A model generated the notes under the pieces. It was not told the DNA's origin, made no database searches, and worked only from the letters and a program-made list of their open reading frames with translations. Positions 1-8,504 of a DNA stretch of 64,000 nucleotides are shown here, piece after piece; positions within the stretch are counted from its first letter, which is position 1, and every line of letters starts with the position of its first letter. A program made the translations under genes and the position numbers. Source of the DNA: Candidatus Desulfosporosinus nitrosoreducens (GTDB taxonomy: Bacteria; Bacillota; Desulfitobacteriia; Desulfitobacteriales; Desulfitobacteriaceae); contig NZ_JAVHUW010000047.1 of NCBI RefSeq assembly GCF_030954495.1, positions 1 to 64,000 on the forward strand. The letters run 5' to 3'.

Positions 1-127
1 GGCAGAAGCTCGGATTAGTCAGCCTCATGGACCGATATCTAGAAGTTCGTAACACTTGGCGAACCGCCGTATACCGAACGGTACGTACGGTGGTGTAAGA
101 GGACGGCGGGGAAACCCCGCCTCCTAC
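1..127 (+). mobile_element. 3' end of a group II intron (domains V and VI)
   Basis: Bases 64-93 fold into a domain V hairpin: an 8-bp stem, an upper 4-bp stem (TACC/GGTA) closed by a GAAC tetraloop, and a two-base CG bulge on the 3' side, the classic catalytic hairpin. It is followed by a GC-rich hairpin at about 98-126 (GGCGGGG-AAA-CCCCGCC core) that fits domain VI, and the intron probably ends near 127. The catalytic intron 5' part and reverse transcriptase lie outside the window. Bases 1-52 could hold the last codons of an intron-encoded protein (a frame stops at 50-52), but this is not secure. Domain V/VI assignment is from structure and family knowledge. Confidence 0.8.
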
Positions 128-218
128 TTAATTATATAAAAAATTTTTTCAAGGGAGATATTTCCATGGAATTTGGCAGGATTTTTAAGATATGGTGGCG
201 AATAGACAAACAGAATAA

Positions 219-224
219 TATAAT
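219..224 (+). promoter_or_regulatory. Candidate -10 element for the riboswitch transcript
   Basis: A perfect TATAAT stands about 12-15 bases before the first paired bases of the c-di-AMP riboswitch. The -35 match at the right distance is poor (TGGCGA), so this is a tentative sigma-A promoter. Confidence 0.4.
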
Positions 225-237
225 TTTAATAGAACTA

Positions 238-352
238 GCTGAATCCTAACTTTAGAGTTAGGAGCGGGGGATTTTTTTGGGGTGAATCACGTGCTTTCGT
301 GTAGGGCTTACACCTTTGGCCCGAATCCGTCAACTAACCTCGTAAGCTAATG
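238..352 (+). promoter_or_regulatory. c-di-AMP riboswitch (ydaO/yuaA type)
   Basis: The stretch carries the signature blocks of the ydaO-yuaA aptamer in order: a first hairpin ending GAGCGGGGG (262-270), GGGGTGAATC (279-288), GTAGGG (301-306), CTTTGGCCCGAATCCGTCA (313-331) and CTAACCTCGTAAGC (333-346). It lies immediately upstream of a secreted NlpC/P60 cell-wall hydrolase, the commonest target of this riboswitch, which usually shuts expression off when c-di-AMP is high. Only about 15 bases separate the aptamer end from the start codon region, so control could be at translation as well as transcription; no obvious intrinsic terminator is seen between aptamer and gene. Confidence 0.9.
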
Positions 353-368
353 AAAGGTGGATTTCTTC

Positions 369-1109
369 TTGCCGATTCCTGCATCTTCACGGATGTGGCT
401 GGGAAGTGGAGTTTTGGCTGGCCTGATTTTAGCAAGCAGCCTTCCGGCATTTGCTATAACTCCGACGGTTTCCTCCCAATCAATGTCCGTCGCTTCGATT
501 ACCGTATCAACCGGCCCTTATGTTAAAACTGTCCGCACCCAATTACAGTGGAAATCAAGTTCCTTATCCTCACTTGAGGAGATAGGTTCTTCCGAGGCAA
601 CAGCAAGTACGAATTTAGTTCCGGCTTCAAATAATTCCACAAATACCGCGGCTGTCCCTGCCAAAGCTCAGCCGGCAGCCCAGGATACAATGAATAGCCC
701 CAGACCTGTTCAGGTTGCAGTGTCATCCTCAAAACAAGTCTCACGGTCGGACAGTTCGCTCTTGATTGATCATGCCTTGAGCCTGCAGGGTGTTCCCTAT
801 CAATTTGGAGGTACAAGCCGAAGCGGTTTCGATTGTTCAGGATTTACCCAGTATGTTTATAAGGCTTCCAGTAAATTTTTGCCCAGAACTGCTGCGGAGC
901 AGTTTAGCGTCGGATCTTCCGTCGGCCGTGGGCAGCTTCAACCGGGCGATTTAGTGTTCTTTTCCACGTATTCCCAGGGAGCTTCTCATGTAGGTATTTA
1001 TATTGGCGGCGGACGTTTTGTTCATGCTTCCAATACCGGTGTTTGTATTACCAATCTCAGTGATAGCTATTACTCCGCCCGCTATCTGGGAGCTCGCCGG
1101 GTAAACTAA
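369..1109 (+). CDS. Secreted NlpC/P60 peptidoglycan hydrolase
   Basis: A 246-residue exported endopeptidase expected to cut the stem peptide of peptidoglycan outside the cell. Residues 1-30 form a signal peptide ending LPAFA; residues 30-130 are a Ser/Thr/Ala-rich linker; the C-terminal 120 residues are the NlpC/P60 fold with the catalytic Cys in FDCSGFTQY, the His in SHVGIYIG and a third polar residue in FVHASN. I chose TTG at 369 because AAAGGTGG at 353-360 sits eight bases before it; the GTG at 357 overlaps this ribosome site. It is the gene controlled by the c-di-AMP riboswitch upstream, linking wall turnover to the c-di-AMP signal. Confidence 0.88.
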   Translation: MPIPASSRMWLGSGVLAGLILASSLPAFAITPTVSSQSMSVASITVSTGPYVKTVRTQLQWKSSSLSSLEEIGSSEATASTNLVPASNNSTNTAAVPAKAQPAAQDTMNSPRPVQVAVSSSKQVSRSDSSLLIDHALSLQGVPYQFGGTSRSGFDCSGFTQYVYKASSKFLPRTAAEQFSVGSSVGRGQLQPGDLVFFSTYSQGASHVGIYIGGGRFVHASNTGVCITNLSDSYYSARYLGARRVN

Positions 1110-1245
1110 AGATTGTTGTTATGAGCTCAATTTAAATTAGAATGAGAAATTTGTAACAATCTGGTCCCCCAAGATTCTATGTTATACAGCAAGGGAATTG
1201 TTGCACCCGCATAAAAATTTCTAAATAGAGCAAATAGAACAAACA

Positions 1246-1293
1246 AACCATGCCTAAGAGTGGTGAAGCCCACGTATAGGCATGGTTTTTATT
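1246..1293. terminator. Bidirectional terminator between the hydrolase and uvrC
   Basis: AACCATGCCT (1246-1255) pairs perfectly with AGGCATGGTT (1278-1287), with an inner GTGG/CCAC stem; TTTTTATTTT follows on the plus strand and TTTGTTTGTT on the minus strand. It can end both converging transcripts. The rest of the 1110-1451 gap shows no gene I can support. Confidence 0.8.
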
Positions 1294-1451
1294 TTAATAT
1301 GGCAACCAGGGGATAGGCCTGTAACGCAAACACTCGCCCCCCGGTTTTAGGGCGAAAGGTTTTGAATTCTGAATATAGGAATCTGTCATTAAACACTGCT
1401 GGGTACGTTTGTAATAGCATTGGCGGCATAATTCCACTCTGTAATTTAAGA

Positions 1452-3245
1452 TCATGGGGTAGACCTCTCTTCTTGTGTTGAAATTGAGGAAGGTAAGGGA
1501 TGAAAGTATTGAAAAATTGTCTGCGCGATACTTTGCGGGAGCCCGGTTGCTTGAAGTTCTTCCACGGAAGCTTGTCGTATATCGTCAAGAGAAGCGTAAT
1601 GCTGCAATAAATGCTGCTTGCGCTTAGGACCAATCCCCGCAATGCCATCCAGAGCAGAGAGGGTCATATTTTTGGCGCGCTGTTGCCGGTGAAAGGTGAT
1701 AGCAAAGCGGTGCACTTCATTTTGAATTCTGCCTAACAATAAAAAGGTTGGATGATTTCTTGGCAGCGGAATGGGGTTGCCGGCACTGTCCATAAGCTCG
1801 TTGGTTTGATGGCGGTCATTTTTGACCATTCCCGCCACAGGAATAGCCAGGCCGAGTGTGTCTAACTCCTTCAAGGCTGCATTTATCTGCCCTTTGCCGC
1901 CATCAACCAAAATCAGGTCGGGCAGAGGGTCGTTTTCTAAAACAAGGCGGGCATACCTGCGTCGAATAACCTGCCCCATGGAGGCGGTATCGTCGGAAGT
2001 CTCCATAGGCTGAATTTTATATTTCCGGTATCCCTTGCGCTGGGGCTTGCCCTCAATGAACTGAACCATCCCGGCCACCACAAGGGTCCCCGCGGTATTG
2101 GAAATATCAAAAGCCTCGATTCGCCTGGGGGCGGGAATGTTCAGAAGATCGCCAAGAGTCGCAAGGGCTTGAAAGTTTTCCGACTGCTGGCGTAACTCCA
2201 GAGTAATTTGGTCATGAAGGGTGGTTTGGGCATTGGACATGGCCATCAGTACTAAATCCTTCTTTTTGCCTTTCTGAGGAATTGAAATTGGGAAAAGGCT
2301 GGTTAAGGCCTGAGACTCTAAAGGGGGGATTAGAATTTCTTGAGGCCAGACTTTTCGTTCCAGGTAGAATTGAGCTATAAAGGAAATAAAGGCTTCTTCC
2401 GAGTCTTCAAAATATGGGAAGACAAAATTGTCTCGGGCAAGTAGTTTGCCTTGCCGCAGATAAAAAACTTGTATGCAGAGTTGGTCAGTCGTTTTAGCAT
2501 AGCCGATAACATCGCGGTCGATAAAATCATTGAGAGTAATGTTTTGCTTCTCGCCAAGGCGCTTTAAGTCTTCGATCAGATCCCGGTATTCCTTGGCTCT
2601 TTCGAACTGGAGGGATTCTGCCGCTTTTTGCATTTTCTCGGTCAGGAGATTAAGAATTTGACTTTGGTCACCGTTAAGGAAGGTTGAAGCGTTCTTGGAG
2701 ATTTCTTCATAAGCATTGGGAGAAATGTCACGAACGCAAGGCGCCAGGCATTGTTCAAGGTGATGGTAAAGGCAGGCGCGAGTTGGTATCTGACGGCATT
2801 TTCGAAAAGGGAAGAGGCGATTCAGGAGGCGGGCCGCTTCTTTAGCGGCTGTTGCGTTAGGATAAGGACCGTAATATTTTCCTGAACCTTTTTTAATTTT
2901 GCGCGTCACTATAATGCGGGGATGCCGTTCGTGGGTGATCATTAAATAAGGGTAAGTTTTATCGTCCCTTAAAAGAATATTATACTTAGGGTTGTATTTT
3001 TTTATTAAATTGCATTCTAAAACCAGAGCTTCAACTTCAGAGTCTGTCAGGATATATTCAAAATCTGTGATGTTGCTGACTAAGCGAGCGGTTTTGCCGT
3101 CGTGTGCTCCTGTGAAATACGATTTGACTCTATGTTTTAATTGTTTGGCTTTACCGACATAAATAATCTGACCATGGTGGTCCTTCATGAGGTAAACACC
3201 CGGTTTCTCAGGCAGCAAGGTCAATTTTTGTCGAAGCAGATCCAC
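1452..3245 (-). CDS. uvrC: Excinuclease ABC subunit C
   Basis: UvrC makes both incisions around DNA lesions handed over by UvrA/UvrB. The 597-residue protein has the GIY-YIG nuclease at the N-terminus (KPGVYLMKD...IIYVGKAKQLKHRV), a UVR motif near residue 200 (QFERAKEYRDLI), the RNase H-like nuclease (AFDISNTAGT..., LVDGGKGQ) and a C-terminal helix-hairpin-helix (LDGIAGIGPKRKQHLL). The start is a GTG at 3245 preceded by GAGGTGGG at good distance; a longer frame running up to 3302 lacks a ribosome site. It stands alone, ending at a shared terminator. Length and domains are typical. Confidence 0.96.
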   Translation of the reverse strand: MDLLRQKLTLLPEKPGVYLMKDHHGQIIYVGKAKQLKHRVKSYFTGAHDGKTARLVSNITDFEYILTDSEVEALVLECNLIKKYNPKYNILLRDDKTYPYLMITHERHPRIIVTRKIKKGSGKYYGPYPNATAAKEAARLLNRLFPFRKCRQIPTRACLYHHLEQCLAPCVRDISPNAYEEISKNASTFLNGDQSQILNLLTEKMQKAAESLQFERAKEYRDLIEDLKRLGEKQNITLNDFIDRDVIGYAKTTDQLCIQVFYLRQGKLLARDNFVFPYFEDSEEAFISFIAQFYLERKVWPQEILIPPLESQALTSLFPISIPQKGKKKDLVLMAMSNAQTTLHDQITLELRQQSENFQALATLGDLLNIPAPRRIEAFDISNTAGTLVVAGMVQFIEGKPQRKGYRKYKIQPMETSDDTASMGQVIRRRYARLVLENDPLPDLILVDGGKGQINAALKELDTLGLAIPVAGMVKNDRHQTNELMDSAGNPIPLPRNHPTFLLLGRIQNEVHRFAITFHRQQRAKNMTLSALDGIAGIGPKRKQHLLQHYASLDDIRQASVEELQATGLPQSIAQTIFQYFHPLPSSISTQEERSTP

Positions 3246-3383
3246 TTTTCCCACCTCTGTTCCTATTTTAGAACTCGGGTTCGCAAGATGCAAGTGCAGC
3301 ACACATATCTTTGCTCAAGCAAACGTATATATGCTTTAAGTGGGCTCATTTATGAATAGAACAGAGGATTGGGGGGAGAGATT

Positions 3384-3905
3384 ATGCCAGGTAGTTGGGG
3401 GAGATCACCGCGAAATGAACTGTGGCAGGATTTGCAAGCCTTAGCCCTTTGGATTCTTATTATTGGAGTGGTGGGATATATCCTTTTTCCTAATTTTTTC
3501 AAAGACGTTTACGGTCGGCTGTCAGACCCCGCCGCCCAAACAAGTGCTATAAATAGCAACTATACCTTAAATAACACCACGGATCAAACTATAGATTCCA
3601 GCAATCCGCAAACTCTTTTTGGTCAAGATTTTTCGAGTGTGACAAATTCTCTTTATAATGGCAAAAGCGAGGTTTCTTCAGGCTACTGGGTTATCTTTGT
3701 AGCCAGCGGAGAGTTTAAACAACTTCCGGTAAGCAGTGAGGCTTATGCCTTTTTAGTTCGCCTTATTGAAAATGATCAAAATGCCGCTGGAAAAAATACG
3801 ATAATCTTGGCAGCCAACGGCCAGATTCGCAAAGTTGCCGTCAGTGAAGAAATTTACTCAATTATTACCAATTTAGCCGTTATCGGGGCCCGTTCCGGTT
3901 CTTAA
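3384..3905 (+). CDS. Single-pass membrane protein of unknown function
   Basis: A 173-residue protein I do not recognise. Residues 15-38 form one hydrophobic segment (LALWILIIGVVGYILFP), followed by a Ser/Asn/Thr-rich extracellular-type linker and a compact C-terminal domain of about 85 residues (from GYWVIFVASGEF to the end) with alternating hydrophobics. The topology suggests an N-terminal anchor with an exposed domain. The start is ATG 3384 behind GGGGGGAG. It is divergent from uvrC and convergent with the permease-like gene at 3912. No functional assignment is possible from sequence alone. Confidence 0.7.
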   Translation: MPGSWGRSPRNELWQDLQALALWILIIGVVGYILFPNFFKDVYGRLSDPAAQTSAINSNYTLNNTTDQTIDSSNPQTLFGQDFSSVTNSLYNGKSEVSSGYWVIFVASGEFKQLPVSSEAYAFLVRLIENDQNAAGKNTIILAANGQIRKVAVSEEIYSIITNLAVIGARSGS

Positions 3906-3911
3906 GCTAAG

Positions 3912-4355
3912 TTAGTGAAAAAGAAGTTTGGCCCCGGCTGCAAATAGAAATATTCCCATAAGCTGCCAGGGATTCCAGGGAAGCCGGTGAGCGCCGAACC
4001 AGCCGAAATGGTCGATGAGTACCGCCATACTGACCTGGCCAATAATGATTGCTGTTGTTGCATTGCAGACTCCCACTTTAGGGATGCTGACAGCCACAAG
4101 GCCGACAATAATCACGCTGAGCAGTCCGCCAAGATATAGATACCAGGGAATCGTCAGCCAGTGGTACTTGAATAGGGGAATTTTGCATACCAGAAGTGCG
4201 ATGAGCGCGATAAGAGTTCCAATAATATGTACGACAAAGGTAGCAGATAATAGCGAAGTTTTTTCACTTAACAGAGAATTAAGAGTCCCCTGGATCGCCA
4301 TGGTAATACCGGATATTCCGGCAATGACAAAAGGTAAAGAAAGTAATTTTGACAT
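3912..4355 (-). CDS. DMT-superfamily small membrane protein (YdcZ/DUF606 type)
   Basis: A 147-residue integral membrane protein with about five hydrophobic helices. The spacing of helices, the opening AGISGITMAIQGTLNSLL and the internal GQVSMAVLIDHFGWFG match the DUF606/YdcZ group of half-size drug/metabolite transporters, where the GQ...A...DHFGW motif is characteristic. Substrates of this family are not established. The start ATG is preceded by GAGGAGG. It ends eight bases from the convergent gene at 3384-3905, and no partner half-transporter is adjacent. Confidence 0.8.
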   Translation of the reverse strand: MSKLLSLPFVIAGISGITMAIQGTLNSLLSEKTSLLSATFVVHIIGTLIALIALLVCKIPLFKYHWLTIPWYLYLGGLLSVIIVGLVAVSIPKVGVCNATTAIIIGQVSMAVLIDHFGWFGAHRLPWNPWQLMGIFLFAAGAKLLFH

Positions 4356-4492
4356 TGTTACCTCCTCATAAAATTAGTTTTAAACTGTAAGATATCACCA
4401 GATTCGTAAAGATCTAATCAGTATTCATTAGAAAGGTTGAGGGAAAAATGAAGATATCAAACTAAGCTAACAAAATAAAGTGGAGGTGCGTC

Positions 4493-4864
4493 ATGGATAT
4501 CGATTATAATTTGATTCAACGCGCCCAAATGCTGCTGACCCTTGACCATCCTCTAACTCAAGTACGGGATATACTTTTACGGGAAGGTTATCCGCAAGAT
4601 CAGGTTGTAGAGTTAATGGATGCGACAGAAGAGGTTCTAAACTACCTCGTTCCCCCTCAATATGATGAACATAAAATAGGCATCGATATTTTGCACCCGG
4701 GAGAGAAAGCGGAAGACCGAAAACCGACCGTGGATATTTTGATCGATAAACGATCAGGAAAGTTAGAGCTGATTACCCCTCACTTGCCGGAAACCTGGCG
4801 TGTTGCGAATGAAGTTCGCAAAGCCATCAAGCGTCAGCGTTATTCTATGAAATATTTTCATTAG
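4493..4864 (+). CDS. Conserved hypothetical protein, 123 residues
   Basis: A soluble, charged 123-residue protein with a strong ribosome site (GGAGGTG) before ATG 4493. The N-terminal half is predicted helical (repeated LL and VV spacing, VRDILLREGYPQDQVVELM resembles a UBA-like helical turn), the C-terminal half has strands (PTVDILIDKRSGKLELI). It has no signal peptide, membrane segment or metal motif. I do not recognise a family. It lies upstream of mqnE but a separate promoter (TATAAT-like at about 4939-4944) probably divides them. Confidence 0.65.
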   Translation: MDIDYNLIQRAQMLLTLDHPLTQVRDILLREGYPQDQVVELMDATEEVLNYLVPPQYDEHKIGIDILHPGEKAEDRKPTVDILIDKRSGKLELITPHLPETWRVANEVRKAIKRQRYSMKYFH

Positions 4865-4984
4865 ATTTGCGGAGGATTGCTCGGGAAACCTTGCAGTCCT
4901 TTTCTACTCTTAGCTTTTCTCCAATTTCGAGAATTATGTTATAATGTATCGATAAATTAAGTTTGGGGAAAGAAGGGTCAAGGG

Positions 4985-6091
4985 TTGGACTTTACGCCAA
5001 TACAACAGGGATTGGATCAGATTTATCATAAATTAAGCTCAGATCAGCGCCTCGATAAAGAGGATGGTTTAAAGCTTTTGCAGACGACGAATCTTTTAGG
5101 GTTAGCCTATCTGGCCAATGAGCAAAGACGTTTAAAGACCGGCAATCAAGTCTTCTTTAATAACAATGCTCATATTAACTACAGTAATGTCTGCAAAGTT
5201 CGCTGCGGGCTTTGTGCTTTTGCCAAAGACAGCGGGGAAAAAGGATCTTATACTATGACGGTCGAGGAAATAGCTGCTAAAGCGGAGCAATATGCCGCTC
5301 AGGGAGTGACTGAAATTCATATCGTAGGAGGGATACATCCTGATTTACCCTTTTCCTACTATTTGGAGATGGTCAGACAAGTCAAAAAGAGGGCTCCTCA
5401 AGTGAGCATCAAAGCCTTTACGGCAGCGGAATACGACTACTTCTCCCAGATCGAAGAACGATCAGTTGTTGATATATTAAAGTTATTTAAAGAAGCGGGT
5501 TTGAGCTTTATTCCCGGGGGAGGAGCGGAAAACTTCAGCCCCAGGGTCAGGGAAATTATTTGTCCGGGAAAGCTAAGCGGTCAAAGGTGGCTGGAAATAC
5601 ATCGTCAAGCCCACTTACTGGGAATTCCCACAAATGCCAACATGCTTTACGGACTCATTGAGACGGACGAAGAGCTGATTGATCACTTGCTGGCCTTACG
5701 TACTTTGCAAGATGAAACCAAAGGCTTTGCTGCTCTTATACCTACCGCTTTTCATCCGAAAAACACAAAGTTTGAAAACGTATCTCCGGTCAGTGCGGTG
5801 CGCACCTTAAAGATTATCGCAGTGGCACGCTTAATACTGGATAACTTTAACTATATAAAAGCCTATTGGGTGTCTTCAAGCCCGCAGGTAGCCCAGATGG
5901 CTCTTTCCTTTGGGGCTAATGATTTGGATGGAGTCGTCCGTGAGGAGAAAATTTATCATACCGCCGGCTCCAATAGTCCTCAGATGCAAAGTGAACAAGA
6001 ACTGGTTCACCTGATCCATGAAGCGGGCTTGGAAGCAGTGGAGAGAGATTCAAATTACAATATGCTGCACAGGTTTCCTGCCAACGTATAA
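4985..6091 (+). CDS. mqnE: Aminofutalosine synthase MqnE (radical SAM)
   Basis: MqnE joins 3-[(1-carboxyvinyl)oxy]benzoate to S-adenosylmethionine to make aminofutalosine in the futalosine route to menaquinone. The 368-residue protein has the radical SAM cluster motif as C-x3-C-x2-C (CKVRCGLCAF, about residues 68-77), the glycine-rich IVGGIHPDLPF, the family block FIPGGGAENFSPRVR and the C-terminal AYWVSSSPQVAQMALSFGANDLDG that is typical of MqnE/MqnC enzymes. The start is TTG 4985 after AGAAGGG. None of the other mqn genes are in the window, so the pathway must be completed elsewhere. MqnC is the main alternative; the DLDGVVREEKI and IPGGGAE wording favours MqnE. Confidence 0.88.
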   Translation: MDFTPIQQGLDQIYHKLSSDQRLDKEDGLKLLQTTNLLGLAYLANEQRRLKTGNQVFFNNNAHINYSNVCKVRCGLCAFAKDSGEKGSYTMTVEEIAAKAEQYAAQGVTEIHIVGGIHPDLPFSYYLEMVRQVKKRAPQVSIKAFTAAEYDYFSQIEERSVVDILKLFKEAGLSFIPGGGAENFSPRVREIICPGKLSGQRWLEIHRQAHLLGIPTNANMLYGLIETDEELIDHLLALRTLQDETKGFAALIPTAFHPKNTKFENVSPVSAVRTLKIIAVARLILDNFNYIKAYWVSSSPQVAQMALSFGANDLDGVVREEKIYHTAGSNSPQMQSEQELVHLIHEAGLEAVERDSNYNMLHRFPANV

Positions 6092-6113
6092 TAGATTCAA
6101 GAGGTGTGTGTCT

Positions 6114-6596
6114 ATGCATATTGCGGTGCTGTCCGATACTCATTTAAGAGCAGGAAGGTCTTTGCCCAAAGTTGTATGGGAGCAGCTGGCTGAGGCTGAT
6201 CTCATCCTCCATGCGGGAGATTTAACTCACAGTGGCTTGCTTGCCGAACTTTCGCTTTTAGCTCCAGTGAAAGCTGTCTGTGGCAATTGCGACAGCTGGG
6301 ACGTTAACCTTCCGAATCAAGAGTGGATTGAATGTGAATCCTTTAAAATCGGTTTGATTCATGGGCATCAAGGTCAAGGAAAAACTACTTTAGAACGTGC
6401 TTTTAAGGCCTTTGCCCCCAAGCCTGTTGATGTGATTGTTTTTGGGCATAGTCACACTCCCACTCTGGAATGGCATAACGGTGTCCTTATGTTCAATCCG
6501 GGTTCCCCGACAGATAAACGGCGTGAACCTCAGTATTCTTTCGGATGGTTAGATGTGCAAGCCGGTCAGGTCAATGCTAAACATTTCTATTTCTGA
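6114..6596 (+). CDS. YfcE/MJ0936-type metallophosphoesterase
   Basis: A 160-residue calcineurin-like phosphodiesterase. The metal ligands appear in the usual order: D and H in LSDTHLR, D in HAGDLTHSG, N in VCGNCDSW, H in LIHGHQG and the GHSH-type VFGHSHTP followed by MFNPGSP. Members cleave small phosphodiesters with divalent metals; the physiological substrate is not known. ATG 6114 has GAGGTG eight bases before it, so a longer frame that begins inside mqnE is rejected. It lies 22 bases after mqnE and 13 bases before the next gene, so the three are probably cotranscribed. Confidence 0.88.
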   Translation: MHIAVLSDTHLRAGRSLPKVVWEQLAEADLILHAGDLTHSGLLAELSLLAPVKAVCGNCDSWDVNLPNQEWIECESFKIGLIHGHQGQGKTTLERAFKAFAPKPVDVIVFGHSHTPTLEWHNGVLMFNPGSPTDKRREPQYSFGWLDVQAGQVNAKHFYF

Positions 6597-6609
6597 AAAG
6601 CGGTGAGAA

Positions 6610-7209
6610 ATGAAGCATCGCAAAAATAAGGTGAAGCGTGAGCATGGCCTTATTCCAAACGCCTTGGGTTGGCTTGAACACTTAAGTTCTCTGGCCGAAG
6701 TTACAGATATTATACCGGGAGTCATTGATGTCAACCATTCTCCGGAACGTGGAATTGTTTATAAATATGAAACTAAAACGGGGTGCAAGTTATTACTCAA
6801 AAGCAACGGTTCTATCCAGGAAGTTTTCGTCGTTACCCAAAATCCCTCTGCCGTACAGACCTGGGTGAGGAGAGAATTTCCTCAGGAAGGTTCAGAATCT
6901 GCTTTACGGACAGAATTTCCGCAACGAGTTGAGACCTCCAAGAGAAAATCTTCCGCTGGTTCAGTTAAAAATGAAAGATCGGCATCTGTTCGTTTTAATA
7001 GAGCGAAGAAAAAAAGTTCTCCCCAAACTGTCGCCAATAAAACTCGTTCCTCAAAACGTGGGAAGACCATGACCTTGAAATCTTTTCAGAAAAATGCTGC
7101 CCCGGAGACAACACAAATTGCCGATGTACTGGATCGTACAACTTTTAAAAAATTGAACTTATTAAAACAGTCTCTGAAAAGTCATAAAGAAGCAAAGCCC
7201 AGGCATTAA
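6610..7209 (+). CDS. DUF2103-like protein with basic tail
   Basis: A 199-residue protein. The first 95 residues (LIPNALGWLEHLSSL, TDIIPGVIDVN, KTGCKLLLKS) resemble the DUF2103 family found in archaea and Clostridia, function unknown, sometimes called metal-binding. From about residue 95 the protein turns into a low-complexity Lys/Arg/Ser-rich tail with no fold visible, which could bind nucleic acid. The start ATG follows GGTGAG. It is the last gene of the mqnE-phosphoesterase run and is followed by a terminator-like hairpin at 7263. Confidence 0.6.
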   Translation: MKHRKNKVKREHGLIPNALGWLEHLSSLAEVTDIIPGVIDVNHSPERGIVYKYETKTGCKLLLKSNGSIQEVFVVTQNPSAVQTWVRREFPQEGSESALRTEFPQRVETSKRKSSAGSVKNERSASVRFNRAKKKSSPQTVANKTRSSKRGKTMTLKSFQKNAAPETTQIADVLDRTTFKKLNLLKQSLKSHKEAKPRH

Positions 7210-7262
7210 ATAAAGCGGAGAAGCTGTTGCCAAATGGATATTTATAAGTTTTTTTCAATAGA

Positions 7263-7312
7263 AACCATACATATACGTGGACTAACCACTATTTATGCAT
7301 GGTTTTTGTTCT
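7263..7312 (+). terminator. Terminator hairpin after the mqnE run
   Basis: AACCAT...GTGG (7263-7280) pairs with CCAC...ATGGTT (7286-7304), followed by TTTTTGTT. The outer AACCAT/ATGGTT and inner GTGG/CCAC resemble the hairpin at 1246-1293. Confidence 0.65.
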
Positions 7313-7403
7313 ATATAAAGGTTTTCAGGCATTTATGAAGCCCTTTTTGATTTCCTATATTTATGAAAACGATTAGTTTAATTTAATATAGAGGAGGTCT
7401 TTC

Positions 7404-8504
7404 ATGGAAGTCACTGGTATTCTAACATCAGGGTTGCTGGAGGATCTTAAATCTAAGCAATGGCAGCCGGGAGATAGGCTCTTGGTGGAAGTTGTGCAAA
7501 AAAATGGTGAGAATCAAGGAACCATACAAGTTAAAGGTGATGTCCTATCCGCAGTTCTTGAGACTTCGACTCAAGTGGGAGATAAATTCTGGGTGCAAGT
7601 CGGAGAAATCGAAGAAGGCTACTTATTGTTGATCAGAGAGACTCAAGCAGAAAAAGCACAGGATATCCCCGCGCCCTCTCTTCAATTTGCCGAACTGAAA
7701 GAAAGAGGCTTGCCTCCAAATCAAGAACTATTAACCTTAGTGCGGGAGTTTCCCCTTATCGGAAGCGAAGCTTCTTTAGAAGAAGCTCTTCAAGGAAGTT
7801 TAAGCGACGAATTTCTCGCCGCTTTACGAAAATCCTTTCCCCAATGGGAATCCTTATCAGGAGAAAACGGCGCGCAAAAGATTATCGAGTGTTTGCGTAA
7901 ATTAGGTTTGAACTACGAGCAGCGTATTCTGCAAATGAGCAAACTGAATTCTCAAGCCAAAGAATTAGAAAAAGAAAGCTTAAGAAACACATTGAAGTTT
8001 TCGCTTTTAGACGCTGTGCAAAAACAAAAGGAGGAATATCTCTCCAACTCCCCAGGAGTGTTAGCTCGTCTTTTGGATAAAATAACGGGACAGCAATTAT
8101 GGCTTAAAACCGGAACGCTTAATAACGGTTACGTTCTAGTAGATTTGCCGCTTATGAATCAGGAAGAATTCATGCCGCTTAGAGTTGGCCTGGAAAGCGC
8201 CCGTAAAGGGTCCAAAATGGATGAGAAGCATTGTAGGGTGGCTATACAGCTAGAAACGAAGGGATTGGGCGTGATTGGGATTGATGCCTTTTTTGATCAG
8301 GACGCAGTGACGATGAACATCCTTACGGCCGATACATCAACCCTTTCTGAATTAGTGGAGAATGTTTTGCCGGAAACAAAGGTACAATTTGCCAGGCTGG
8401 GATTTAAAGTGCTGAAGGTAACTATTGAAAATCTGGACCAAAATATTGAGTTCCAGAATTTCCTTCAAGGATTGAGAAGAAGTGGAGTGGACGTTGCGGG
8501 ATGA
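7404..8504 (+). CDS. YlqG-like protein, flagellar hook-length-control type
   Basis: A 366-residue soluble protein with no signal peptide. In Bacillus subtilis a protein of similar character (YlqG) is encoded just before YlqH, an FlhB-tail homologue, and the same arrangement is seen here with a 4-base ATGA overlap to the next gene. The N-terminal 80 residues look like an OB-type beta segment (GDRLLVEVV, GDKFWVQVG), the middle is helical, and the C-terminal 150 residues (GYVLVDLPLMN..., CRVAIQLETKGLGVIGIDAFF, FARLGFKVLKVTIE) resemble the C-terminal domain of hook-length control FliK proteins. Function is not known. ATG 7404 follows GGAGGTC. Confidence 0.65.
   Translation: MEVTGILTSGLLEDLKSKQWQPGDRLLVEVVQKNGENQGTIQVKGDVLSAVLETSTQVGDKFWVQVGEIEEGYLLLIRETQAEKAQDIPAPSLQFAELKERGLPPNQELLTLVREFPLIGSEASLEEALQGSLSDEFLAALRKSFPQWESLSGENGAQKIIECLRKLGLNYEQRILQMSKLNSQAKELEKESLRNTLKFSLLDAVQKQKEEYLSNSPGVLARLLDKITGQQLWLKTGTLNNGYVLVDLPLMNQEEFMPLRVGLESARKGSKMDEKHCRVAIQLETKGLGVIGIDAFFDQDAVTMNILTADTSTLSELVENVLPETKVQFARLGFKVLKVTIENLDQNIEFQNFLQGLRRSGVDVAG

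Noticed and set aside
1..97. An open frame passing through domain V that could be read as the end of an intron protein
   Set aside because: Domain V is structural RNA; reading through it is accidental, and a stop in the neighbouring frame at 50-52 makes the frame uncertain.
166..249. A 27-codon frame with AAGGGAG before its ATG, just after the intron
   Set aside because: It runs through the promoter and the first riboswitch stem and has no recognisable composition; more likely chance.
1289..1451. Minus-strand frame of about 47 codons after uvrC
   Set aside because: No good ribosome site and no similarity; it ends at the shared terminator by chance.
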